DNA of 64,000 bases from Pseudomonas ceruminis (GCF_021602025.1 NZ_BQHW01000001.1:248001-312000), one strand, 5' to 3'. Numbered from the stretch's first letter, positions 9,484-20,127 are shown. Program-made: numbers and translations. Notes: generated by a model not told the origin, from the sequence alone.

Positions 9484-10542
9484 TCAGACCTCCATGACCC
9501 GTTTCAATGCCGCACCTACCCGCGAAGGGCCTGGGAAGTAAGCCCATTCCTGTGCGTGAGGGTAGGGGGTGTCCCAGCCGGTGACGCGTTCGATGGGCGC
9601 TTCGAGGTGATGGAAGCAATGTTCCTGCACCAGCGACACCAACTCGGCCCCGAAGCCGCAGGTGCGGGTGGCTTCATGCACGACTACGCAGCGGCCGGTC
9701 TTCTTCACCGAGGCAACGATGGTCTCCAGGTCCAGCGGCCAGAGGCTGCGCAGGTCGATCACTTCGGCATCCACGCCGGTTTCTTCGGCGGCCACCTGGG
9801 CCACGTAGACGGTGGTGCCATAGGTCAGCACAGTAACGTCGTTGCCGGGACGAGTGATCGCTGCCTTGTCCAGCGGCACGCTGTAGTAGCCATCGGGTAC
9901 GGCACTTTGCGGGTGTTTGGACCACGGGGTGACAGGGCGGTCGTGATGGCCGTCGAACGGGCCGTTGTACAGGCGTTTGGGCTCGAGGAAGATCACCGGG
10001 TCGTCGCACTCGATCGAGGCGATCAACAGGCCCTTGGCGTCATACGGGTTGGACGGCATGACGGTGCGTAGTCCGCAGACCTGGGTGAACATCGCTTCAG
10101 GGCTCTGGCTGTGGGTCTGGCCACCATAGATGCCGCCGCCGCAGGGCATGCGCAGGGTCAGCGGAGCGATGAACTCGCCGGCCGAGCGGTAACGCAGGCG
10201 GGCCATTTCCGATACGATCTGGTCGGAAGCGGGGTAGAAGTAGTCGGCAAACTGGATTTCCACCACCGGCCGCAGGCCATAGGCGCCCATGCCCACGGCA
10301 GTGCCGACGATGCCGCTTTCGGAGATCGGCGCGTCGAACACGCGGGACTTGCCATATTTAGTCTGCAGCCCCTCGGTGCAGCGGAACACGCCGCCGAAGT
10401 AGCCCACGTCCTGGCCGTAGATCACCACATTGTCGTCGCGCTCGAGCATGACATCCATGGCCGAGCGCAGGGCCTGGATCATGGTCATGGTGGTGGTGGC
10501 CATGGCGTTTTCCGGTTTGATGCTGTTGTTGTGATCGTTCAT
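9484..10542 (-). CDS. bkdAB: Branched-chain keto-acid dehydrogenase E1 beta subunit
   Basis: 352 aa. A transketolase-type pyrimidine-binding domain (YGQDVGYFGGVFRCTEGL, SESGIVGTAVGMGAYGLRPVVEIQF) is followed by a C-terminal domain (GVDAEVIDLRSLWPLD). The beta subunit pairs with BkdAA to decarboxylate 2-keto acids derived from valine, leucine and isoleucine. The start is one base downstream of the bkdAA stop. The sequence agrees closely with the P. putida protein as I remember it. Confidence 0.96.
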   Translation of the reverse strand: MNDHNNSIKPENAMATTTMTMIQALRSAMDVMLERDDNVVIYGQDVGYFGGVFRCTEGLQTKYGKSRVFDAPISESGIVGTAVGMGAYGLRPVVEIQFADYFYPASDQIVSEMARLRYRSAGEFIAPLTLRMPCGGGIYGGQTHSQSPEAMFTQVCGLRTVMPSNPYDAKGLLIASIECDDPVIFLEPKRLYNGPFDGHHDRPVTPWSKHPQSAVPDGYYSVPLDKAAITRPGNDVTVLTYGTTVYVAQVAAEETGVDAEVIDLRSLWPLDLETIVASVKKTGRCVVVHEATRTCGFGAELVSLVQEHCFHHLEAPIERVTGWDTPYPHAQEWAYFPGPSRVGAALKRVMEV

Positions 10543-10543
10543 C

Positions 10544-11974
<1,431 letters not shown>

Positions 11975-12460
11975 ATGCGCAAACTCGATCGTACCGATAT
12001 CAGTATTCTCAACAGCCTGCAGGACAACGCCCGCATCACCAACGCAGAGCTGGCCCGTTCGGTGAACCTGTCGCCGACGCCGTGCTTCAACCGGGTCAAG
12101 GCCATGGAAGAGCTGGGCGTGATCCGCCAGCAGGTGACCTTGCTGTCGCCGCAGGTGCTGGGGCTGGATGTGAACGTGTTCATCCATGTCAGCCTGGAAA
12201 AGCAGGTCGAGCAGGCGCTGCACCGCTTCGAGGAAGAAATCGCCGAGCGGCCCGAGGTGATGGAGTGCTACTTGATGACCGGCGACCCGGACTATCTGTT
12301 GCGCGTGCTGTTGCCGAGCATTCAGGCGCTGGAGCGGTTTCTCGACTACCTGACGCGGTTGCCGGGGGTGGCGAACATCCGCTCGAGTTTCGCCTTGAAG
12401 CAGGTGCGCTACAAGACCGCCTTGCCGCTGCCTGCGAATGGCATGACGTTGCGGGAATAG
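11975..12460 (+). CDS. bkdR: Lrp/AsnC-family activator of the bkd operon
   Basis: 161 aa. An N-terminal winged helix-turn-helix ([46 protein letters not shown], about 5-50) is followed by a RAM/AsnC ligand-binding domain ([20 protein letters not shown], about 70-150). BkdR is the Lrp-like positive regulator of the bkd operon responding to L-branched-chain amino acids and is divergently transcribed from it. Its length and position match the P. putida gene. Confidence 0.93.
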   Translation: MRKLDRTDISILNSLQDNARITNAELARSVNLSPTPCFNRVKAMEELGVIRQQVTLLSPQVLGLDVNVFIHVSLEKQVEQALHRFEEEIAERPEVMECYLMTGDPDYLLRVLLPSIQALERFLDYLTRLPGVANIRSSFALKQVRYKTALPLPANGMTLRE

Positions 12461-12507
12461 GAGGGCCTGCTTAGGGTGCTTGATATTTTAAACACCCCCA
12501 GCCTATG

Positions 12508-12530
12508 TTGTTGCCAGCCTATAACAACAA
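12508..12530 (+). promoter_or_regulatory. Inverted repeat upstream of the glutamine-synthetase gene, possible operator
   Basis: TTGTTG, 11 bases, CAACAA ends 11 bases before the ATG at 12542. The direct repeat GCCTAT (12501-12506, 12517-12522) overlaps it. Position and symmetry suggest a repressor site, but no regulator is identified. Confidence 0.3.
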
Positions 12531-12541
12531 GGACACGCGTC

Positions 12542-13885
12542 ATGAGCACTGCAGCCCCGCGCTCGCTCGCCGAGCACCTCCAGGGCATCGACTAGATCGA
12601 ATGCGTCACACCCGACCTCAACGGCGTCCCGCGCGGCAAGGTGATGACCGCTGAAGGGTTTCTCGAAGGGCGGCGCCTGCAGATGGCGCGTGGCGTCCTG
12701 CTGCAGTGCATCATGGGCGGCTACCCGCCGGCGAAATACTACGGCAGCGATGATGGCGACTTGGCGCTGGTGGCCGAGCCGACGCAGATTCATCGTCTGC
12801 CCTGGAACGACGACGGGCTGGCGTTGGCGATCTGCGACGCCAACGAGCTCGACGGCCAGCCGTCGGGGTTGTCTACCCGCGGTTTACTCAAGGCGGTGAT
12901 TGCCCGGTACGCTGCACGCGGGCTGGCGCCGGTGGTGGCCACTGAGCTTGAGTTTTTCGTTTTTGCATCCAACAGCGATCCGCTCCAGCCGTTCCTGCCA
13001 CCGCTGGGCCAGGACGGCCGCCGTGAGCTCGGCCACTCAGCGTTCAGTGTCAGTTCCAACAATGGCCTGCGGCCGTTCTTCCAGGAGGTTTACCAGTGCA
13101 TGGCGGCACTGGGCCTGCCACGCGATACCTTCATGCACGAAATGGGCGTCAGCCAGTTCGAAATCAACCTGCTGCATGGCGACCCGCTGCTGCTGGCCGA
13201 CCAGACCTTCCTGTTCAAGCACCTGCTCAAGGAAGTCGCGCTCAAGCATGGCCTGAACGTGGTGTGCATGGCCAAGCCTTTGGCGCATACGCCAGGCAGT
13301 TCCATGCACATCCACCAGAGCCTGGTCGAGCCCGCCACGGGGCGTAACGTATTCAGCGATGAGCAGGGGCAGGCGAGCGAAACGTTCCACCATTTCATTG
13401 GCGGCCTACAGGCCTGCATGGCGGACTTTACGGCGTTGTTCGCGCCCAACGTCAACTCGTACCAGCGCCTTTGCCACCCCTATGCATCACCCAACAATGC
13501 CTGCTGGTCCGAGGACAACCGCGCTGCCGGCCTGCGTATTCCTGCCAGCGCGCCAGCGGCCCGGCGGGTCGAAAACCGCCTGCCGGGCGCCGATGCCAAC
13601 CCGTACCTGGCCATTGCTGCGAGCCTGGCGGCCGGCTTGCACGGTATCGAGCAACGGTTGCAGCCTGCGCCGGCCATCCAGGGCGAGTTCGAGGTGCCTG
13701 GCCACCTGAGCCTGCCGTGTACCCTGCACGCAGCGCTCGAGCGCCTCAAGCGCAGCGCCCTGGCGCGGGAACTGTTCGGCCGTGAGTTCATCGAAGGCTA
13801 CGTTGCCACCAAGACGCTGGAGCTGACCGATTTCTTCGACGAGATCACGCCGTGGGAGCGGCGCGTGCTGGCGGGACAGGCCTGA
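12542..13885 (+). pseudogene. Glutamine-synthetase family (gamma-glutamyl-amine synthetase-like), interrupted by in-frame TAG at codon 18
   Basis: From the ATG at 12542 the reading frame is MSTAAPRSLAEHLQGID then TAG (12593-12595), then IECVTPDLNGVPRGKVM and on without a break to 13885; 447 codons in all. The part after the TAG holds the glutamine-synthetase catalytic domain: TELEFFVF, SSMHIHQS, NSYQRLCHPYASPNNACWSEDNRAAGLRIP and RRVENRLPGADANPYLA. Family members of this size ligate glutamate to polyamines or other amines. The TAG looks like one change from CAG (Gln) or TGG (Trp). Translation could restart at GTG 12641 or ATG 12644, but that loses about 33 residues of the N-terminal domain. 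It may be a true nonsense mutation or a sequencing error. Confidence 0.8.
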
Positions 13886-14015
13886 ACGCGACATGACCGC
13901 CATGGGTCGCGCCTCTGGCCAAGATTTTCGCTTGCAGGGGCCTGCGCCGCGGCGCATTTGCTTTTATGCTTGCCAGCAAGCCAACGCCACCTGAACAGGG
14001 AGCCCGACGGGACGT

Positions 14016-15356
14016 ATGCGAAACATCTGGAAGCCGTTTCAGTCGCTGTACTTTGCTGCCTTGATGATGCTCATCGGTTCGGGTCTGCTCAGTACCTACC
14101 TGGCGCTGCGCCTGGCGGCCGACCATGTCGACAGCCTCTGGGTCGGTGCGTTGATGGCGGCCAACTACTTTGGCCTGGCGGTGGGCGGCAAGGTCGGGCA
14201 CCGGTTGATCGGCCGGGTCGGCCATATCCGCGCCTATGCCACCTGCGCCGGCATCGTCGGGGCCGCCGTGCTGGGGCATGGGCTGACCAACTGGTTACCG
14301 GCCTGGGTCGGGCTGCGGATGATCGTGGGCCTGGGGATGATGTGCCAGTATATGGTCATCGAGAGCTGGCTCAACGAGCAGGCCGACGCCAAGCATCGTG
14401 GTGCCGTGTTCAGTGGCTACATGATCGCCTCCTACCTGGGGTTGGTGCTCGGCCAGTTGATCCTGGTGGTGCATCCGCAGCTCGGTCCGGAACTGTTGAT
14501 GCTGGTCGCCATGTGCTTCGCGCTGTGCCTGGTGCCGGTGGCGATGACCCGGCGCATCCACCCGGCGCCGCTGCGCCCCGCACCGATGGAGCCGAAGTTT
14601 TTCATCAAGCGCGTACCCCAATCGCTGAGTACGGTGCTGGGCTCAGGGCTGATCGTCGGCTCGTTCTACGGCCTGGCGCCGCTGTATGCTTCAAGCCAGG
14701 GGCTTTCTACCGAACAGATCGGCCTGTTCATGGGTAGCTGCATCTTCGCCGGCCTGGTAGTGCAGTGGCCGTTGGGCTGGCTCTCCGACCGCTATGACCG
14801 TGCGCTGCTCATCCGCAGTGTGGCCGTGGGCCTGGCGCTGGCGGCGGCGCCGCTGGCCATCCTGCCTGACGTGCCATTGGAGTTGCTGTTTGGCATTGGT
14901 TTCCTCATCTCGCTGCTGCAGTTCTGCCTGTACCCCTTGGCCGTGGCGTTTTCCAATGACCATGTGGAAAGCGAGCGACGCGTCTCGCTGACCGCCATGT
15001 TGCTGGTTACCTATGGGGTGGGCGCGTGCATCGGGCCGTTGGCGGCGGGGGTGCTGATGAAGGTGCTGGGCGCTCAGATGCTGTATGCCTTCTTCGTGTT
15101 CTTTGCCCTGGTGCTGGTATGGCGCATCCGCCCGAAAGCCGTTACCGGCCTGCACCAGGTGCAGGATGCACCGCTGGGGCACGTGGCAATGCCGGCTGCC
15201 GGTTCACCGTTGTCGGCGGCGCTTGACCCACGGGTTGATGAGCAGACCGTTCAGGATGTGATGCAGGCGCCGGTGGCAGCGGAAGATACCGAGCAAGAGC
15301 CGGTGCAGGCAGAGAACGGCGTCAAGCCTGAGGCCCAGGCCGACCGACTGGTCTGA
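14016..15356 (+). CDS. MFS transporter, inner membrane
   Basis: 446 aa with about 12 hydrophobic segments between residues 8 and 380, in two halves split by a basic loop (ARRIHPAPLRPAP type, about 177-200). MFS signatures include GRVGHIRAY between helices 2 and 3 and DRYDRALLIR between helices 8 and 9. A hydrophilic acidic C-terminal tail (about 385-446) faces the cytoplasm. The substrate is not evident. It lies 130 bases downstream of the glutamine-synthetase gene on the same strand; co-transcription is possible but no link in function is clear. Confidence 0.85.
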   Translation: MRNIWKPFQSLYFAALMMLIGSGLLSTYLALRLAADHVDSLWVGALMAANYFGLAVGGKVGHRLIGRVGHIRAYATCAGIVGAAVLGHGLTNWLPAWVGLRMIVGLGMMCQYMVIESWLNEQADAKHRGAVFSGYMIASYLGLVLGQLILVVHPQLGPELLMLVAMCFALCLVPVAMTRRIHPAPLRPAPMEPKFFIKRVPQSLSTVLGSGLIVGSFYGLAPLYASSQGLSTEQIGLFMGSCIFAGLVVQWPLGWLSDRYDRALLIRSVAVGLALAAAPLAILPDVPLELLFGIGFLISLLQFCLYPLAVAFSNDHVESERRVSLTAMLLVTYGVGACIGPLAAGVLMKVLGAQMLYAFFVFFALVLVWRIRPKAVTGLHQVQDAPLGHVAMPAAGSPLSAALDPRVDEQTVQDVMQAPVAAEDTEQEPVQAENGVKPEAQADRLV

Positions 15357-15423
15357 TAGCCTGCACCGCCCAGGCGCATAGCCAACGCCACCCAAAGGTG
15401 GCGTTCGTACACTGAGGACGAAA

Positions 15424-16167
15424 TCAGTAGTCGTCTTTATCAAACCGCCGCGCCTCACGCTGCAGTTGATAAACAAAGCTCTCGATCTTGCGCTGCGCCT
15501 GGCCATTGAGGTTATGGAAGCGCACGCCGGCGAAGGTGGTATTGATACGCTCTTCGTAGTGCAGGTGGCGCAATTCGACCATGGTGTCCACCAGGCCCAG
15601 TGGGTTGCTGGCCTTGAAGCGCTCGTATACCTGGCCCAGTTGCAGTCGGTCCTCGACATTGCCTTCAAAGCGCAGTTTGCAACCGGTGGCCGAGATGTCC
15701 AGCAGCTTGCCGCGCAGGGCACCGTTGCCTTTGAGGTGGGTGCCATCGAGGATCACATCGACCAGTTGCGACAGTTTCAGCGCGGCACGAAACGCATTGC
15801 GGCGCTGGTGGTAGGTCATTTCATCAGGCAGGGCACCGCGGTACGAGCGGTGACCATCGACTTCAGTGATTTTCAGTTCGTGGTTGCAGTCCCAGGCAAT
15901 GCGCACACCATCGTGAAAACCTTCGACGCGGAACGGTTCGCCGTTCTCGATGTATTTTTCGCCGTCGCGCGGGATCATCTCATCCAGCGCCAGGGTGTTG
16001 CTCTCACGGTCTACATGCACCACGTAGCTCTGGAACCGCTGACTGCGCTCGTGGAAGGTGATGATCAAAGGATCATGGCTCTCCTGCAGCTGGCGCAAGT
16101 TGGCCGCGATCTCCAAAGGGGTGTTCAGCACCTTTGGCGGCTGCGGGGCATCGGCTTCATTGAACAC
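15424..16167 (-). CDS. ycgR: YcgR-like flagellar brake protein (PilZ, c-di-GMP receptor)
   Basis: 247 aa with a GTG start. The N-terminal YcgR domain (about 10-115) is followed by a PilZ domain with the c-di-GMP motifs intact: RxxxR within RRNAFR (122-127) and DxSxxG as DISATG (157-162). YcgR proteins bind c-di-GMP and slow or bias the flagellar motor. It lies next to flgN and flgM. GGAG lies about 11 bases before the GTG, which is a long spacing, and no better in-frame ATG exists. Confidence 0.9.
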   Translation of the reverse strand: MFNEADAPQPPKVLNTPLEIAANLRQLQESHDPLIITFHERSQRFQSYVVHVDRESNTLALDEMIPRDGEKYIENGEPFRVEGFHDGVRIAWDCNHELKITEVDGHRSYRGALPDEMTYHQRRNAFRAALKLSQLVDVILDGTHLKGNGALRGKLLDISATGCKLRFEGNVEDRLQLGQVYERFKASNPLGLVDTMVELRHLHYEERINTTFAGVRFHNLNGQAQRKIESFVYQLQREARRFDKDDY

Positions 16168-16247
16168 GGGTTATCAATCTCCAGGCAAAAACGACACACG
16201 CAAGTAACGGCATTTTGCCAGTATGTTCCGTGCCTTGATAGAAATAA

Positions 16248-16715
16248 TCACACTTGGCTGATGGCCCGAGGCTTGGCCAGCGGCGAGGTGGCGCCACGGC
16301 TGTCGTAGAGCGACGGGGAATCGCCGCCCATGAGGATTCTGACTTGGTTGGCCGTGACGTGCTGCTGCACCTGGATAATCCGGCCATTGGTTTCATTGAC
16401 CTTCTGGCAGGCGTCCATCAACTGGGTGAGCACGTTGAGTTGTTGCAGGATGACGGCACCATTGGCTGACTGCTCGGCCACCGCCTGGACACCGGCGCGG
16501 TCGGCACTCAGGCCGAGGCTGGTGAGCAGGTTGTTGCGGCGCAGGCCTTGCTGCTCGAGCAGAACGATCAGTGACTGCTTGCGTGCCAGGATACCTTCCA
16601 GCGGTTCCATGTCACGCCCATGCAGGGCGACCGACTCCTTCTGCAGAAGGTCGAGCAGTTCCTGGGTAGGTGCGATGTCGTCTTCGATCAGTTGCAGCAA
16701 GGTGATGTCGTGCAT
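16248..16715 (-). CDS. flgN: FlgN, export chaperone for hook-associated proteins
   Basis: 155 aa, almost wholly helical, typical of FlgN (LLQLIEDDIAPTQELLDLLQKES ... NETNGRIIQVQQHVTANQVRILMGG). FlgN holds FlgK and FlgL for type III flagellar export. It follows flgM with a 49-base gap, so the two are probably read from the FliA promoter upstream of flgM. Confidence 0.9.
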   Translation of the reverse strand: MHDITLLQLIEDDIAPTQELLDLLQKESVALHGRDMEPLEGILARKQSLIVLLEQQGLRRNNLLTSLGLSADRAGVQAVAEQSANGAVILQQLNVLTQLMDACQKVNETNGRIIQVQQHVTANQVRILMGGDSPSLYDSRGATSPLAKPRAISQV

Positions 16716-16764
16716 GGCTAACTCTTGGCTTTTATAGCGTCCGTGAAGTCAGCGCGCCGAACGG

Positions 16765-17079
16765 TTAGCGCTGGGCTTCGAAATCGAGCAGTTTGCTGGC
16801 GACCCGGCCGGCATTGACCTGGTAGCTGCCATCAGCGATCGCCTGTTTCAACTGCGCCACACGGGCACTGTCGACGGCGGGCTGATCACGCAGCTTGTCG
16901 CTGATCTTCTGCAACTGCTGGGCCTCTTGGCTGAGGTGTACCGCTTCTCCGCTGGCGCCAGCGCTTTTCGGCGCTTCGTGGGTTTCGCCGGCTTTGTCGG
17001 CGTTACCGGTCGCGGTGTTGCCGCGAACGCCGCCCGTGATGGACGGAGAGTTATTCAAACGACTGAAGTCGATGACCAT
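16765..17079 (-). CDS. flgM: FlgM, anti-sigma-28 factor
   Basis: 104 aa. A short basic/polar N-terminus ([10 protein letters not shown]) and disordered Gly/Asn/Ala-rich centre lead to the FliA-binding helices ([17 protein letters not shown] ... [33 protein letters not shown]). FlgM holds FliA inactive until it is exported through the completed hook-basal body. A strong FliA promoter lies directly upstream, so FlgM is under its own target's control. Confidence 0.95.
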   Translation of the reverse strand: MVIDFSRLNNSPSITGGVRGNTATGNADKAGETHEAPKSAGASGEAVHLSQEAQQLQKISDKLRDQPAVDSARVAQLKQAIADGSYQVNAGRVASKLLDFEAQR

Positions 17080-17115
17080 GATCAGAAACCTCTGGGTATT
17101 TGGACGCTTGCCTTG

Positions 17116-17142
17116 TTTTCGGCCAACCCGAAAGAAACTTTA
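17116..17142 (-). promoter_or_regulatory. FliA (sigma-28) promoter of flgMN
   Basis: Minus strand: TAAAGTTT, 11 bases, GCCGAAAA. The -35 is a perfect match and the -10 has one mismatch to GCCGATAA. It lies about 37 bases upstream of flgM. Confidence 0.85.
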
Positions 17143-17231
17143 GGCACAAATGCTCAGCCGCCTGTCGGCAAGCCCGCGTACCCGTTTTCTGACACAGTTT
17201 AGGAAAAGCGGTTCCCCACCGCCAGCCCAAT

Positions 17232-17984
17232 CTACATGGCCACCTCGACCTGGCCAGGCCCGGTGACCCTGGCCTTCACCACTCGCTGCGAATTGAGGTT
17301 GCGCACCCGTATCTGCTCACCCTGGCCGCCTTTACTCAAGGCTTCGCCCGGCATGCGCACGCTGAGGCTGCCGCTGCGGGCGATGATCACCACATGGTCG
17401 CCCTTACGGATCACTTCGGCCTGTTCCAGGTGCTGCGGGGTAAGCACCTGATCGATGACCGTAGGGCGCAGCATTTTCATGCCCACTGCCTGGTCGAGGT
17501 CCGTGAGGAAACCCTGGCCGAGGGTCCCCACGTCGCGCTCGCGCAAGGCTACGTCGCCCTCGGCAATGATGTTTTCCCGCTTGAGCGGGCGGGTGACCAC
17601 CACCACGTCGCGGAACAAGCGCACCGTTGCCGGCACGAAGAGGGTCCACGGCGCGCTGCTGTCACAGCGTACCCGCACCGTTACCCGGCCCAGAGGCTGC
17701 GCCGGGCTTTCCAGCGAAGCGTCCAGCGGCTGGCTGCACAGCGGCATGCGCAGGCGCGGATCGAGTGGGTTGACCTGGATCTCGTAGCGCCCGGCGGTCT
17801 GGGTGGTGGCCAGGTAATCCTCGACGGTGAATTCAAGAAACCCTTGGGTGACACCGATAAGCTGTTCAGGCAAGGTAACTGCGTCCGCCAGCGTACGAAG
17901 GCCGGGCGCCAGCAGGCTCAGCACGGCCAGTGCGCCACTGAGCAGGTGGGGCAGTCGTCGGAAAATTGTCGTTTTCGTGTACAT
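17232..17984 (-). CDS. flgA: FlgA, P-ring assembly chaperone
   Basis: 250 aa from the ATG at 17984; a TTG start nine bases upstream is less likely. N-terminal signal peptide (basic TIFRR then a hydrophobic stretch to about residue 35). The C-terminal SAF domain (TRPLKRENIIAEGDVALRERDV) and end (QIRVRNLNSQRVVKARVTGPGQVEV) are typical. FlgA helps assemble FlgI into the P ring. It is transcribed away from cheV. A sigma-54-like element lies only a few bases upstream of the start codon. Confidence 0.93.
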   Translation of the reverse strand: MYTKTTIFRRLPHLLSGALAVLSLLAPGLRTLADAVTLPEQLIGVTQGFLEFTVEDYLATTQTAGRYEIQVNPLDPRLRMPLCSQPLDASLESPAQPLGRVTVRVRCDSSAPWTLFVPATVRLFRDVVVVTRPLKRENIIAEGDVALRERDVGTLGQGFLTDLDQAVGMKMLRPTVIDQVLTPQHLEQAEVIRKGDHVVIIARSGSLSVRMPGEALSKGGQGEQIRVRNLNSQRVVKARVTGPGQVEVAM

Positions 17985-17997
17985 GGCGCTCAAAAAA

Positions 17998-18012
17998 GCA
18001 AAGCCCGTGCCG
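17998..18012 (-). promoter_or_regulatory. Possible sigma-54 promoter of flgA
   Basis: Minus strand CGGCAC, 5 bases, TTGC fits the -24/-12 consensus (TGGCAC-N5-TTGC) with one mismatch and exact spacing. The predicted transcription start falls within about 4 bases of the flgA ATG. Confidence 0.5.
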
Positions 18013-18061
18013 ACTCGTTAACCGAGTGGCGACGAAAAGCACAAACCATAAGGAGTCAGGC

Positions 18062-18991
18062 ATGGCGGGGGTAATGGATTCGGTCAACCAGCGCACGCAG
18101 CTGGTGGGGCAGAATCGCCTGGAGTTGTTGCTGTTCCGCCTCAATGGCGAGCAGCTTTACGGGATCAACGTATTCAAGGTGCGCGAGGTGCTGCAGTGCC
18201 CGGAGCTGACCTTGTTGCCCAAATCCCACCCGGTGGTACGCGGCGTGGCGAACATTCGCGGGGCAACCATCCCGATCCTCGACCTGTCGATGGCAACGGG
18301 CCTGCCTGGGTTGAAGGAAGAAACACGCAACAGCTTCGTGATCATCACCGAGTACAACACCAAGACCCAGGGGTTTCTGGTGCATTCGGTCGAGCGCATC
18401 GTCAACATGAACTGGGAAGAGATCCATCCGCCACCCAAGGGTACCGGCCGTGATCACTACCTGACCGCGGTCACCCGTGTGGACAACCGCATGGTGGAGA
18501 TCATCGACGTGGAAAAGGTGCTGGCCGAGGTAGCGCCATCGTCCGAATCGGTGTCTGCCGGTGTGGTCGATGCCGATGTGCAGGACAAGGCCGTGCTGCT
18601 GCGGGTGCTGACTGTCGACGATTCGTCGGTGGCGCGCAAGCAGGTCAGCCGCTGCCTGCAAACCGTCGGGGTCGAGGTGGTGGCGCTCAATGACGGTCGT
18701 CAGGCCTTGGACTACCTGCGCAAGTTGGTCGACGAAGGCAAAAAGCCGGAAGAAGAGTTCCTGATGATGATCTCGGACATTGAAATGCCGGAAATGGACG
18801 GTTATACGCTGACGGCCGAGATCCGTAACGACCCGCGTATGCAAAAATTGCACATCGTCCTGCATACTTCGCTGTCCGGGGTGTTCAACCAGGCGATGGT
18901 CAAGAAAGTCGGGGCGGATGACTTCCTTGCCAAGTTCAAGCCGGACGATCTGGCCCAGCGAGTGGTCGACCGGATCAAGGCAACGCATTGA
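18062..18991 (+). CDS. cheV: CheV, CheW-receiver coupling protein
   Basis: 309 aa from the ATG at 18062, with AAGGAG well placed upstream. N-terminal CheW-like domain (about 15-165: GEQLYGINVFKVREVLQCPELTLLP, VRGVANIRGATIPILDL) and C-terminal response-regulator receiver (about 180-305) with a VDDSSVARK start, the phospho-acceptor in MMISDIEMPEMDG and a conserved FLAKF lysine region. CheV couples chemoreceptors to CheA and adapts the signal by phosphorylation. It is followed by cheR with a 51-base gap. Confidence 0.95.
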   Translation: MAGVMDSVNQRTQLVGQNRLELLLFRLNGEQLYGINVFKVREVLQCPELTLLPKSHPVVRGVANIRGATIPILDLSMATGLPGLKEETRNSFVIITEYNTKTQGFLVHSVERIVNMNWEEIHPPPKGTGRDHYLTAVTRVDNRMVEIIDVEKVLAEVAPSSESVSAGVVDADVQDKAVLLRVLTVDDSSVARKQVSRCLQTVGVEVVALNDGRQALDYLRKLVDEGKKPEEEFLMMISDIEMPEMDGYTLTAEIRNDPRMQKLHIVLHTSLSGVFNQAMVKKVGADDFLAKFKPDDLAQRVVDRIKATH

Positions 18992-19042
18992 AGCAGCCGG
19001 GAGGCAGTTCCCGGCACCAGTGATTGAAAAGAGGCTGCAGTA

Positions 19043-19870
19043 GTGTCTACGGGTAATTTGGATTTCGAACAGTTCCGGGTATTCCTGGAGAAAGCCTGTG
19101 GCATCCTGCTGGGCGAGAACAAGCAATACCTGGTCTCGAGCCGTCTCAACAAGCTCATGGAGCAACAGGGCATCAAGAGCCTGGGTGAGCTCGTGCAGCG
19201 CATCCAGACTCAGCCGCGTAGCGGCCTGCGCGAGCAGGTGGTCGATGCCATGACCACCAACGAGACCTTGTGGTTTCGCGATACCTACCCGTTCGAAGTG
19301 CTCAAGAACAAGGTCATCCCGGAGTTCATCAAGAACAATCCAGGCCAGCGCCTGCGCATGTGGTCGGCGGCCTGTTCTTCGGGCCAGGAGCCGTATTCCA
19401 TTTCGATGGCCATCGACGAATTCGAGCGCAGCAACCTTGGCCAACTGAAGATGGGCGCGCAGATCGTCGCCACCGACCTGTCCGGGTCGATGCTGAACAA
19501 CTGCAAGACCGGCGAATACGACAGCCTGGCGATCGCGCGCGGCCTGTCCCAGGAGCGCCTGCAGCGCTACTTCGATACCAAGGGGCCGGGGCGCTGGGCG
19601 GTCAAGCCGGCCATTCGCAGCCGTGTCGAGTTCCGTTCGTTCAACCTGCTCGACAGCTACGCAGCGTTGGGCAAATTCGACATCGTGTTCTGCCGCAACG
19701 TGCTGATCTACTTCTCGGCGCAGGTCAAGAGGGACATCCTGTTGCGTATTCACAGCACCCTGAAGCCGGGTGGGTACCTGTTCCTGGGCGCCTCCGAAGC
19801 GCTCAACGGGCTGCCGGACCATTACCAGATGGTGCAGTGCAGCCCGGGGATCATCTACCAGGCCAAGTAG
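19043..19870 (+). CDS. cheR: CheR, chemoreceptor glutamate methyltransferase
   Basis: 275 aa, GTG start with GAGG upstream. N-terminal helical CheR domain (about 1-80) and a SAM-dependent methyltransferase domain: TTNETLWFRDTYPFE, RLRMWSAACSSGQEPYSISM (SAM-binding), VATDLSGSMLNN, FDIVFCRNVLIYFS and KPGGYLFLGASE. It methylates receptor glutamates using SAM. It is paired with cheV just before flgB, as in other pseudomonads, and ends at a strong terminator. Confidence 0.95.
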   Translation: MSTGNLDFEQFRVFLEKACGILLGENKQYLVSSRLNKLMEQQGIKSLGELVQRIQTQPRSGLREQVVDAMTTNETLWFRDTYPFEVLKNKVIPEFIKNNPGQRLRMWSAACSSGQEPYSISMAIDEFERSNLGQLKMGAQIVATDLSGSMLNNCKTGEYDSLAIARGLSQERLQRYFDTKGPGRWAVKPAIRSRVEFRSFNLLDSYAALGKFDIVFCRNVLIYFSAQVKRDILLRIHSTLKPGGYLFLGASEALNGLPDHYQMVQCSPGIIYQAK

Positions 19871-19872
19871 GC

Positions 19873-19906
19873 AAAAGGCCGGCAGTAACGATGCCGGCCT
19901 TTTTTG
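19873..19906 (+). terminator. Rho-independent terminator after cheVR
   Basis: AAGGCCGGC, an 8-9 base loop, GCCGGCCTT then a run of T. It starts two bases past the cheR stop and separates cheVR from flgB. Confidence 0.9.
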
Positions 19907-20127
19907 TTGTTTGCTCGACCCCCTGTCGCCAGTAAGCCGGCTCCTGCTGCTGCACCGATTTCAAGGCCAGTGGCCGCTTTCAGTTGACGTCAATTTTTTG
20001 GTTTGCCGCTTTTGCCGTCCGGCAATTGCCGCTTTCCCCTCATCAAGCGGAAGCACTTTGCCGCTTTTCTGGCATCCTCCGCCCCTTGATGCCTGGCGCA
20101 GCCCAGTGTTTTCGGGTTTTTGAAGGT
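19907..20127. other. Intergenic stretch between the cheR terminator and the flgB promoter
   Basis: About 220 bases with no convincing ORF. Near 19925-19955 there is a weak REP-like remnant (GCCAGTAAGCCGGCTCCTG). The middle (19980-20110) is pyrimidine-rich with repeated TTTGCCGC/TTGCCGC words (around 20002, 20026 and 20060), whose meaning is unknown. Confidence 0.5.

Noticed and set aside
15385-15406. AACGCCACC-CAAA-GGTGGCGTT hairpin after the MFS gene
   Set aside because: Good stem but no T-run on either strand; not called as a terminator.
17985-17993. TTG start extending flgA by three codons
   Set aside because: ATG at 17984 is the better codon and the TTG has no ribosome-binding site.
18056-19822. 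588-codon antisense frame over cheV-cheR
   Set aside because: Opposes two conserved genes and shows only shadow-type composition.
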